This document shows positions 57,244 through 64,000 of a DNA stretch of 64,000 nucleotides, in pieces. The translations under genes were made by a program, and so were the position numbers. The stretch is from positions 96,774-160,773 of the forward strand of contig JADBKU010000006.1 in assembly GCA_014896235.1 (NCBI GenBank), given 5' to 3'. Within the stretch, counting starts at the first letter, position 1; each line of letters opens with the position of its first letter. The notes under the pieces were generated by a model. The model was not told where the DNA came from and did not search any database. It saw only the letters and a program-made list of their open reading frames with translations. The DNA is from a bacterium. Lineage in GTDB: Bacteria; Desulfobacterota; Binatia; Binatales; Binataceae.

Positions 57244-60200
57244 TCAGAACAGCGGCACGATAATCACGTGACCGGGACCGCCATTGCCGCCCGCAATCGA
57301 GCCGGTCGCGTTGCCGCCGTTGCCTCCCAAGCCGCCCGTTCCGTTAGCGCCTGCGGCGCCCGAGCCATTAACCGCCGTCGCGCCGGCTAATCCGTTCGTC
57401 TGCAGCACGCATCCCGAGGCCATCCCGGCCGCAGCGCCTCCCGCGCCTCCCGCGGCTGAGCCGCTGGAACTGCCGCCGCTGCCTCCTTTGCCCCCGTTCG
57501 CGACCGCGCCGCCCGGCGTGTTCGTGCCGGAGATCGCAGAGTTGCCGCCATTCGATCCGGCGCTGCCCGCGATCGCCGCGCCCGCGCCGCCCGCGCCGAC
57601 CGTGACCGTGTATGATCCGCTCGGGGATGGAATGACCAGGATGGTGGTGGCGCCGCCGCCGCCGCCCCCGCCGCCGATTCCGCCCGTATTCCCATACCCG
57701 GAACCGCCGCCGCCGCCGCCGCCGGCCAGCATCACGAGCAGCGAGGTCACGCCCGACGGCGGCGTGTACGAGCCGCTCGACGCATAATATTTGAAGCCTG
57801 CGGCCGACGAGAGCGCGATACGGCCGGCCACGTCCGGGACGTTGGCCAGCGTCGCGATGCCCTGCTGGACGGCGATCGTCGCGGACGCCGAGGGCGGATT
57901 AGGCGAATAATTGCCGCTCGTATCGACCGCCGCGACCCACCAGGTGGCGGCGCCCAGCGCCTGGTCCGCATCCTGAAAATGGGTGGTGCGCACGCGCGCG
58001 ACGAAGGTTCCGGCGCTCCAGCTCGCGCCCGTGCGAATCTCGTATTCGCGCACGTTGGGCGACGTGGACGCCGTCCATTTGAGCTTGACGCCCTGCAGGC
58101 TCGTGAGCGTGGCGGTGAGATTGGTTACGTCCGCCGGCGGGGACGCCTGCCCCACCACAGTATGGCCCGCGACCAGCGTCCAGGGGGTGACCGTTCCGTC
58201 GCTCAGCTTGTAGCGGATTTGCGTGTCATACATCCGCCCCTGCTCGACGTTCGGGACGATCACCATATTCGCGTCGCCCGGCGTCTCCGCGAGCGCGGAC
58301 CAGGGGTCGGTCTGCGTGAGGACCGACCAGTAGCCATTGCCGTTGGTGTCGAGCGTGCCCGGCGGCTCGTTGGTGTTCGCCTCCAGGCAAATCCAGACGA
58401 CGCCGTTCGAATCCGTGACCGTATCGCCGACCACGTATGCCTGCGTGCTCGACCAAGGCGCGGCGTTATTGGTGGTCGAATCGAGCGCGCTCAGCCGCGA
58501 CTGATATTGGATCGTCGCGAGCTTCAGATTCGGGTACGGGAGCCCGTTCGGCTGCACCGGATTGGCGAGCGAATGGACGATCGCGAGCTTGCGCGAACCG
58601 TCGGCGTCCTGCGGGAGCGCCTGATCGCTGGAAATCGATTGCGCCACCATCGGCGCGGGCGCCGCTGGCGTATTCGTCGAGCCATAATTGAAGGGCGGCG
58701 GCGTGCCCGAATCGGCGGTATAGACCGCCGGCGCATAATCCTGGAGCTGCAGCGTCGCGGTGAGATTCGGGCCGGGAATGATCTTCGTCACCAGCATCTG
58801 CAGCGTCTCCCTGCCGCTGACGCCGAAGATCGCGAGGTCGCCGGCCTCGGGTTGCGGATTCGCGGCCGGAACCGGCGCCGCGAAGACGACCTGCGCGGCC
58901 GTTGCCGAGCCGCCCGCCGGCGCGGGATTCTCGAGCGCAAGCAGGATCGACGTGCCGTCGCTGCGGCGCACGCGCAGCACGTAATTCGTGCCGGATTCAA
59001 AGGTGACATTCGAGTCGAGCGTGACGCCAAGCGCGTTATTCGAGCCGTCGAGCTGGACGGCCGCGATCCGCGCCCACGCGACGGAGGACAGCAGCACGTC
59101 ATGCGACACCAGCACGAGGTCGCCGCGCGTGCAGACCAGATTCTCGAAATCGACCTGCAGCTCGTAGATTTGCGGCCGCAGGCGCGCCTGCGCGAGATGA
59201 TAGCGGCCGTCGCGCCACGCCTCGTTCGGATCGGTGCATCCGGAGGTGAGATCGAGCACCTCGTAAATCTCGGTGTTGGCGGCGTTATAGCCGTCGTCGT
59301 AGACGATGCGCTCGTCCTTCGACCACATGCTGGTGGCGTTATTGATGAAGCGCACTTTGAGCGCGCCGGGCAGAATCGGAAACTGATAGGTGGCCTTAAA
59401 GCCCCATGAGTTGCGCGGCGTCAGATGCTGCACCGGGGTCGATTGCGGGAGGTCCTGCAGGACCGAGTAGAGGCCGTCCTTCATGCGCCACGAGGCGCGC
59501 CCGTAGCTCGCGACCTCGCGCAAAATCTCGAAGACGGTCTTCTGCTGGTCGAGAATCATATTGTTGGAGCGGCTGTTGGAGGCGCACCATCCGTGCCACG
59601 TCTCGATTCCGGCCATGTCGATCCGCGACGCGGGGAGCGCGAGCTTATTCGCGGGACCCTGCAGCACGTCGAGGAAATGCGACGCCGGGTTCGAGGTGAT
59701 GACGCCGGGAAAATCGAAGCTCGGGTTGGGCACGACGTTGACGCGCCGCAGCTCGCCGTTGGCGCGGACGATCGAAATATCGTCCCAGTAGATCGTCACG
59801 CCGCCGACCGTGTCGGGGTTGTGATAGACCACCACGCGCATGAAAAAGCTGGCGGCGCGCGTCACGCCCGGAACCGGCGACGGCTGCGTGATGGTAGCGG
59901 AGACCTGCTGCCAGCTCGTGGTCGCGGCGCCGTTCGAGATGATGTCGTAGCTCGCGACGTTATTGACGTCGTTCGGCCCGAAGTTCTCGTCCGTCGAGAA
60001 GATCAAACGCATCCGCACCCCCTGCGGAATCGGCGCCGAGGCCTTGAACCATCCGGAGACCGTCCATTGCAGCGGCGTCACCTTGCCGCCGACGAGAGTG
60101 TCGACTTCGGCGTCGTGCGTGGGGATGTTCTTGCACGCGACCGCCGCGCCGTCGGTTCCCGCGGCGGTCGTGATCGCCAGCGCGCGGCCGCCGCCGACGG

Positions 60201-62079
60201 TGAAAAGCTGCTGGATATACGAGACGAGAATCGGCTCGCCGGTGGGCGCGGCCGACGCCGCGCCGAAGGTGATCGAGCCGGCGCCGGTCGCATAGTTGAT
60301 CGAACCCGACACCACCAGCTTGGCCCAGTAGGTGGAGTTGGGCGGCGCTTGCGCGTTGCCCTCGCAGGTCTTGATGCAGACGAAGACGCCGCCGTAGGCG
60401 CGCACATTGTTGCCGGGCTGATAGATGATGTACGGACTCCACTCGGCCTCCTGGCCGTAGTCGGGCGTGAAATTGCCGAGGCCGTCGTCGATAAACGCCG
60501 CCGCGCTGGTCGTGCCGGCGATCGAACCGGGCTGCACCGGCAGATGCTGGAGGGTGAAGTTGAAGGTCGTGCCGCCGTTGCCCGTCCCGACCTGCTCGTT
60601 GGTGATCCAGTTGGAGCCGCTGCGCGAGTTGGCGGTGTGCGCGTTGGCGGCGTCGAGCGCATAGGCCGACGCGCCGTTGCCCTGATTGTCGTAGTCGTAG
60701 GTCCACGCGCCGGCGCGATCGGTCCATGACGCGCCATCCCAATCGGGCAGAATCGACGACGCGATCAGGTTGAGATTGTTGATCGTCCCGTTGAGCTGCT
60801 TGCTGGCGCGGATACGCACCGCGAGGACCGCGAGGCCCTGCATCTGGTAGGGCGGCGCGGAACGAATCGTGCGCAGCGCCGTCCAGTAGCATTCGGCGAC
60901 GATCGTGTTCTGCCAGTTGCCCTTGTACGGGATGACCTTCTGCACCCGCACCTGGACGTCGTACTGCCCGCGCGGCACGTTCCAGCGATCGCTGCGGATC
61001 ACCTGCGCGGAGGTGGCGCCGTATGCGCCGAGCCGCGGACGATAGGTCCAGTTTGTCGTGCCGGTCGGCGCATAGCGGATTTGGATGACGACCATGCACG
61101 GATTGTGGAAGCCGTTCGTGTTGCCGATCGACATCAGGCCGCCCGGAAACGTGATATCGACGCCCAGCTCGTCGGCCGCCGTGCCGCTGGTCTGCTGCTG
61201 CCAGCCCTCGTACGTCGGCTGATTGTTCGGGTCCTGGAAGAGCAGCATGTTGATCGAGTCGGTCACGACCTCGCCGGTGTAGAGCGTGAGCGGGGCGTCG
61301 TCGGGAAAGCCCGCGCGGAACTCCCATTCAACGTCCTCATAATTGGCGATCAAGCTGTCTTGCAGGCGGATTTGCGAGATGTCGAGCGGGCCATAGCCGA
61401 GCACGAAAAGCTGGCGCAGGTACTGATCGTTACCCGTCATCTCGGTGTACGGCGACGCGCCCTGCAGCGGCGAAATCAGGCGCGAGCCGTAGACTTTGGG
61501 AATCGCGGCGAAGGGCGCGATCAGGTTCTGATTTGAGCTGATCGTGAAGCGGGCGGGATCGGCCGTGAAGGCGGGGCCGCTCGGCGGCGGGGGGGCCACC
61601 AGCGCATTCATCAGCAACTTGCCGATCATCCCGACCGCGCCGCTGGCCGCGATGCCCGCGAGCGTACCGACCGTCGCAAGCGACAGGCCGGTCGCTCCTG
61701 CTATCGCGGCGCCGGCGCCGGCCAACGCGCCGGTGGTGACCGCCGCGGTCGCGGCCGATGCGGCCGCGGCTTCGGCGGCCGCGATCGCGACGGCGATCAG
61801 CGCTGGCGGGGACGGGACGACGCGGATCGTGACGATCGCGCCCGGCGCGGGGCGATGCGTCTCGCGTTCGGAGTCGGCGATCAGCCGCGCGCCGTCGAAG
61901 ATGCGCGCGTTGGCGCGCGGATCGATTCCGATCTCGCGCATGATCTGCGCGATCGTCGGGCCCGGCGCGATTTCCCGCACGATCCGATAAGTCGAAAAGG
62001 GCGAGATAATCGCCGCGACCCGGACGGTCTCGACAATTTCCGGATTGACCGGCGCCGTGCGCAGCGCTAGCTCATGCAT
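57244..62079 (-). CDS. Phage/GTA tail-tip host-specificity protein (J-like)
   Basis: A 1611-residue tail-tip protein of the J/host-specificity type, which sits at the end of the tail and selects the host receptor. An N-terminal beta-grasp-like part (PTIAQIMREIGIDPRANARIF) is followed by a hydrophobic Ala/Gly helix stretch (residues ~90-160), a tip-attachment region (VYGSRLISPLQGASPYTEM), long beta domains, one visible FN3-like module (PADVTNLTATLTSLQGVKLK) and a very Gly-rich C-terminus (LAGGGGGGGSGYGNTGG). It is on the strand of the phage module. ATG 62079 (MHELALRTAP) is the more likely start; 62094 is possible. Confidence 0.85.
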   Translation of the reverse strand: MHELALRTAPVNPEIVETVRVAAIISPFSTYRIVREIAPGPTIAQIMREIGIDPRANARIFDGARLIADSERETHRPAPGAIVTIRVVPSPPALIAVAIAAAEAAAASAATAAVTTGALAGAGAAIAGATGLSLATVGTLAGIAASGAVGMIGKLLMNALVAPPPPSGPAFTADPARFTISSNQNLIAPFAAIPKVYGSRLISPLQGASPYTEMTGNDQYLRQLFVLGYGPLDISQIRLQDSLIANYEDVEWEFRAGFPDDAPLTLYTGEVVTDSINMLLFQDPNNQPTYEGWQQQTSGTAADELGVDITFPGGLMSIGNTNGFHNPCMVVIQIRYAPTGTTNWTYRPRLGAYGATSAQVIRSDRWNVPRGQYDVQVRVQKVIPYKGNWQNTIVAECYWTALRTIRSAPPYQMQGLAVLAVRIRASKQLNGTINNLNLIASSILPDWDGASWTDRAGAWTYDYDNQGNGASAYALDAANAHTANSRSGSNWITNEQVGTGNGGTTFNFTLQHLPVQPGSIAGTTSAAAFIDDGLGNFTPDYGQEAEWSPYIIYQPGNNVRAYGGVFVCIKTCEGNAQAPPNSTYWAKLVVSGSINYATGAGSITFGAASAAPTGEPILVSYIQQLFTVGGGRALAITTAAGTDGAAVACKNIPTHDAEVDTLVGGKVTPLQWTVSGWFKASAPIPQGVRMRLIFSTDENFGPNDVNNVASYDIISNGAATTSWQQVSATITQPSPVPGVTRAASFFMRVVVYHNPDTVGGVTIYWDDISIVRANGELRRVNVVPNPSFDFPGVITSNPASHFLDVLQGPANKLALPASRIDMAGIETWHGWCASNSRSNNMILDQQKTVFEILREVASYGRASWRMKDGLYSVLQDLPQSTPVQHLTPRNSWGFKATYQFPILPGALKVRFINNATSMWSKDERIVYDDGYNAANTEIYEVLDLTSGCTDPNEAWRDGRYHLAQARLRPQIYELQVDFENLVCTRGDLVLVSHDVLLSSVAWARIAAVQLDGSNNALGVTLDSNVTFESGTNYVLRVRRSDGTSILLALENPAPAGGSATAAQVVFAAPVPAANPQPEAGDLAIFGVSGRETLQMLVTKIIPGPNLTATLQLQDYAPAVYTADSGTPPPFNYGSTNTPAAPAPMVAQSISSDQALPQDADGSRKLAIVHSLANPVQPNGLPYPNLKLATIQYQSRLSALDSTTNNAAPWSSTQAYVVGDTVTDSNGVVWICLEANTNEPPGTLDTNGNGYWSVLTQTDPWSALAETPGDANMVIVPNVEQGRMYDTQIRYKLSDGTVTPWTLVAGHTVVGQASPPADVTNLTATLTSLQGVKLKWTASTSPNVREYEIRTGASWSAGTFVARVRTTHFQDADQALGAATWWVAAVDTSGNYSPNPPSASATIAVQQGIATLANVPDVAGRIALSSAAGFKYYASSGSYTPPSGVTSLLVMLAGGGGGGGSGYGNTGGIGGGGGGGGATTILVIPSPSGSYTVTVGAGGAGAAIAGSAGSNGGNSAISGTNTPGGAVANGGKGGSGGSSSGSAAGGAGGAAAGMASGCVLQTNGLAGATAVNGSGAAGANGTGGLGGNGGNATGSIAGGNGGPGHVIIVPLF

Positions 62080-62092
62080 AGGAGCGGGGACC

Positions 62093-62419
62093 ATGCGGAC
62101 AGTTATCGTTGCGATCGCGATGCTGGCGCTCGCCGGATGCGCCGCCAGCCAAGCTACACGCGCTAAGCTGATTGACCAGGCGCGGGCGTGCGCGGAAACG
62201 CCGATGCCGCCTGATACCGCGCCATGGCGCGCGCGCATGCATTGGCAGTGGTGGTGCGGCGATCAACCCATTCTGCCCGCGCAATGCAAGGACGCGTCTT
62301 CTGACTATTCCGATTATTGCCAGCGTTGGGAAAACGCCCAGATGGAACAGGCTGGATGGAATGGCGCGGGAGTCGGGGCTGGAGCCGGCGCGATGGCGAC
62401 CGCGCTGATGCCGCGCTGA
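62093..62419 (+). CDS. Small lipoprotein in phage module, opposite strand
   Basis: A 108-residue lipoprotein on the strand opposite to the tail genes, in the gap between NlpC/P60 and J. The signal peptide VIVAIAMLALAGC has its lipobox at Cys15; the mature part has Cys residues, Trp and Gly/Ala repeats (MHWQWWCGD, GAGVGAGAGAMATALM). ATG 62093 follows AGGAGCGGGGACC, a strong site. The stop lies 1 bp from the NlpC/P60 stop, and the start is 13 bp from the J start. It could be a superinfection-exclusion or lysis-control lipoprotein, but that is a guess. Confidence 0.65.
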   Translation: MRTVIVAIAMLALAGCAASQATRAKLIDQARACAETPMPPDTAPWRARMHWQWWCGDQPILPAQCKDASSDYSDYCQRWENAQMEQAGWNGAGVGAGAGAMATALMPR

Positions 62420-62420
62420 T

Positions 62421-62834
62421 TCATCCCGCATAGCGGTAAAACCCCTCGATCCGTTTGCGGAAGCGCGCGGAGGTCCAGCGTTCGAGCGCGACGCCGGTGC
62501 CGCGAAACACGTTCAGGAACGCGCGCGTCTCGGGATCGGCGACCACGCCGACATGAAACGGCAGCCCGTTCATCGAGAGCACGATCGCGTCACCAGAACT
62601 TGCAGCCGCCTCGGGAATCCGGCGCCATCGCGAGCGCGTTTCGCCGGCGATCAGCGCCTTCACCTCGGCGAAATCCTCGGCGGTGGCGTAGCTCTCCGCG
62701 TACGAAGGAACGGGCGCGCCAAATTGCTCGGAGAGCACCAGATACAAGAGGCCGTAGCAATCGACCCCAGCGCGGGTGCGCCCACGGTCCGCGTATGGGA
62801 TGCCGATGTAATCTTTCGCCCACGCCGCTATCAC
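62421..62834 (-). CDS. NlpC/P60 tail-tip peptidase
   Basis: A 137-residue NlpC/P60 cysteine peptidase, as in tail-tip proteins of lambda-like phages and GTAs, where it cuts peptidoglycan during DNA entry. The Cys is in VDCYGLLYLV near residue 26 and the His in PFHVGVVAD near 92. The start is GTG at 62834, overlapping the stop of the DUF1833 gene (GTGA). Its place between DUF1833 and J is the usual tail-tip order. Confidence 0.85.
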   Translation of the reverse strand: MIAAWAKDYIGIPYADRGRTRAGVDCYGLLYLVLSEQFGAPVPSYAESYATAEDFAEVKALIAGETRSRWRRIPEAAASSGDAIVLSMNGLPFHVGVVADPETRAFLNVFRGTGVALERWTSARFRKRIEGFYRYAG

Positions 62835-63313
62835 GTCAGCAGGAACACTCCCGGAATCGTGGCCGGCGAGACCAGGTCGCCGGGAAACGGCTCGTTCAGG
62901 ATTTCCTCGAAGCGCATCGCGCCCTGCACGGTGAGCGCGTCGTAGGTGACGTCGCGCAGCGTCAGCGGCCCGACCTCCAGCTCGACGACGCTGGGCGTGA
63001 CGCTGGTGACGACCTGAATCGTGATCGTCGCCGGAACGGTTCCGAAGCCCCGCACGGCGTCGATAATCGAGAGATCGACGGCGTCGATCGTGAGCTTCGC
63101 CTCGGGGATCTTTTCGGGGTCGTCGTCAGGCAGCGAAATCTCGAAGGGGAAGGGATTGAAAGTCACGCCGTTGCTGACGGTCGGGATCGAATCGCTGGTG
63201 AGCGTGAACGGCTGCGCGAGCGTGGGATGGCTGATCGTGATCAGCAGATGGAACGCGGTCGCGGTTTCCTGCGCATAGAGCGCCTGCAACGCCTGCGAGC
63301 TTAACGTGCGCAT
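62831..63313 (-). CDS. DUF1833-like phage tail protein
   Basis: A 160-residue protein of the DUF1833-type minor tail family. Patterns are LITISHPTLAQPFTLTSD, ITLP-like strands (FEISLPDDDPEKIPEAKLTI), and RDVTYDALTVQGAMRFEEI near the C-terminus. It is probably a tail-assembly or baseplate protein near the tip. GAGGGAGCC precedes ATG 63313. Its stop overlaps the NlpC/P60 start. Confidence 0.75.
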   Translation of the reverse strand: MRTLSSQALQALYAQETATAFHLLITISHPTLAQPFTLTSDSIPTVSNGVTFNPFPFEISLPDDDPEKIPEAKLTIDAVDLSIIDAVRGFGTVPATITIQVVTSVTPSVVELEVGPLTLRDVTYDALTVQGAMRFEEILNEPFPGDLVSPATIPGVFLLT

Positions 63314-63337
63314 CTGAGCGGCTCCCTCACCAGCTTC

Positions 63338-63565
63338 TCACTGCAGCGTGATTCCGGCCATACCGTGCGCGCTGGCGCCCGTAGGCGTCGGCGTGGGCGT
63401 CGCCGTTGGCGTCGGCGTTGGCGTTGGCGTTGGCGTTGGCGTTGGCGTTGGCGTTGGCGTTGGCGTCGGCGTTGGCGTGGGCGTCGGCGTAGGCGTCGGG
63501 GTATGAGCCGCCGTCAACAAGAACCACGCCGCAAACGCACCCGCGATTATCCATCGGCGCCGCAT
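63338..63565 (-). CDS. Thr-Pro repeat membrane-anchored protein
   Basis: A 75-residue ORF. Residues 1-20 form a hydrophobic N-terminus ([16 protein letters not shown]), a signal or a single membrane helix. Then comes a nearly pure (Thr-Pro)n tract of about 40 residues, and a short tail [18 protein letters not shown] overlap with the upstream tail gene suggests translation. The repeat is encoded by a hexanucleotide array at the DNA level. (TP)n tracts form extended, protease-resistant linkers. Confidence 0.6.
   Translation of the reverse strand: MRRRWIIAGAFAAWFLLTAAHTPTPTPTPTPTPTPTPTPTPTPTPTPTPTPTPTATPTPTPTGASAHGMAGITLQ
63381..63500. repeat. Hexanucleotide repeat array (GGCGTT/GGCGTC)n
   Basis: About 20 tandem 6-bp units (GGCGTT with GGCGTC, GGCGTG and GGCGTA variants) on the plus strand, encoding (Thr-Pro)n on the minus. 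Such microsatellites change length by slipped-strand pairing. Because the unit is 6 bp, length changes keep the reading frame. Confidence 0.85.
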
Positions 63566-63996
63566 CAGAAGATCGCATACAGGCCGCCGCCGCTCCCGGC
63601 ATAGCTATGCGACGCGCCCTGGCTCGACAACGCCGAGGTGGTCGCGCCGCCGACAAATGTATCCGTCCCCGCCGTCGCGACCGTGCAGGCGTTTGCGCTG
63701 GTGTCGGTCTTGGTGATCGAATAGCGCCCCTGCGCGGCCGACGGCGGCAGCGTAATCGTTACTGCTCCCGAAGACGCGTTGCAGAAAATGATGCCGCTTG
63801 CGATATTCAGGGTCGTGCTCGCTGTGACGGTTTGGGCGTCCATCGCGTCCGGCTGCTTCACATATGCGCCCATGTCCGACAGCGGCACGCCGCTCGGCAA
63901 CAGTGTGTTGATGATGGTCGCCGGATGGCTCGGAGCCGTACCGCCGAAATAGATGTCGTAATTCGGCGGTTGATTCTCTCCATACGTGCTGAACAT
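63565..63996 (-). CDS. Phage tail fibre/structural protein (partial at right edge)
   Basis: A 143-residue frame (ATG at 63996, but the frame stays open to the edge, so it may begin further right). The beta-rich repeats ([36 protein letters not shown]) and the ending [17 protein letters not shown] match tail-fibre or tail-spike proteins that end in a solvent-exposed, receptor-facing strand. It is the first gene of the tail module seen here. Its stop overlaps the Thr-Pro protein start (TGATG). Confidence 0.7.
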   Translation of the reverse strand: MFSTYGENQPPNYDIYFGGTAPSHPATIINTLLPSGVPLSDMGAYVKQPDAMDAQTVTASTTLNIASGIIFCNASSGAVTITLPPSAAQGRYSITKTDTSANACTVATAGTDTFVGGATTSALSSQGASHSYAGSGGGLYAIF

Positions 63997-64000
63997 GCCG

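Noticed and set aside
57979..59409. 476-codon plus frame inside gene J
   Set aside because: Antisense of J with repetitive Arg; no independent start or fold.
63381..63500. Repeat tract as a CRISPR array
   Set aside because: The repeats are 6-bp microsatellite units with no spacers.
57244..64000. Complete prophage
   Set aside because: Only tail-tip genes are visible; no capsid, portal, terminase or integrase. The element runs off the right edge.

Overview
The window is 64 kb of high-GC bacterial chromosome (roughly 65% by eye) with dense, mostly ordinary housekeeping genes. There is no rRNA, no tRNA, no CRISPR array and no recognisable insertion sequence. The gene content fits an uncultured soil or sediment bacterium near the Desulfobacterota/Binatota: a CarD regulator, alanine-zipper lipoproteins, a block running mutS, amidase, glnD, xerD, M50 protease, scpA and scpB, a split Nuo cluster, and catabolic enzymes of the VOC, amidohydrolase and CocE types. 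That placement is an inference from gene content. No marker in the window settles it.

Layout. 1-5092: end of a VOC protein, nitroreductase, dienelactone hydrolase, rhomboid protease, DnaB helicase and an MBL-fold hydrolase. 5109-14583 (minus): a compact operon mutS > N-acetylmuramoyl-L-alanine amidase > glnD > xerD > M50 protease > scpA > scpB, with several overlapping starts and stops. Its mutS lacks the mismatch-reading domain. It meets head-to-head a zinc-ribbon gene that is also cut at its 5' end, which looks like a deletion or mis-join. 14904-20773: a P-type ATPase converging on a large cyclase/AAA/TPR signalling protein. 20984-28420: a terpenoid-like cluster with an SDR, a large acetoacetate-decarboxylase-like protein, a polyprenyl synthase, an unknown protein and a carotenoid-desaturase-like flavoprotein. 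28766-35148: VOC protein, D-aminoacylase-like amidohydrolase, outer-membrane barrel, a histidine-kinase remnant, ispD, carD and rimI. 35710-38929: two alanine-zipper lipoproteins around a DUF4168-like protein and a groEL whose 5' end is frameshifted. 39193-44083: alcohol dehydrogenase, Nudix hydrolase, an isochorismatase-fold lipoprotein that appears to lack its catalytic residues, aminotransferase, coaD and rsmD. 44577-51598: nuoHJKLMN, the membrane arm of complex I without nuoI. 51626-56758: RidA, a small lipoprotein, an APC permease, an NTF2-like protein and a CocE hydrolase. 57068-64000: the tail-tip end of a prophage, tailocin or GTA-like element on the minus strand, running off the right edge.

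How the genes work together. The left operon joins DNA repair, cell-wall splitting, nitrogen signalling, dimer resolution and condensin loading, all tied to growth and division. The 21965-28420 block is the best candidate for an undescribed pathway. It has a prenyl-diphosphate maker, a desaturase-like flavoprotein, a decarboxylase-fold protein and an unknown partner on one strand, with a palindromic operator candidate inside it. The right end carries virion tail-tip genes (NlpC/P60, DUF1833, host-specificity protein J) mixed with unusual small proteins: a Thr-Pro repeat protein, an antisense lipoprotein and a 55-residue CxxC protein.
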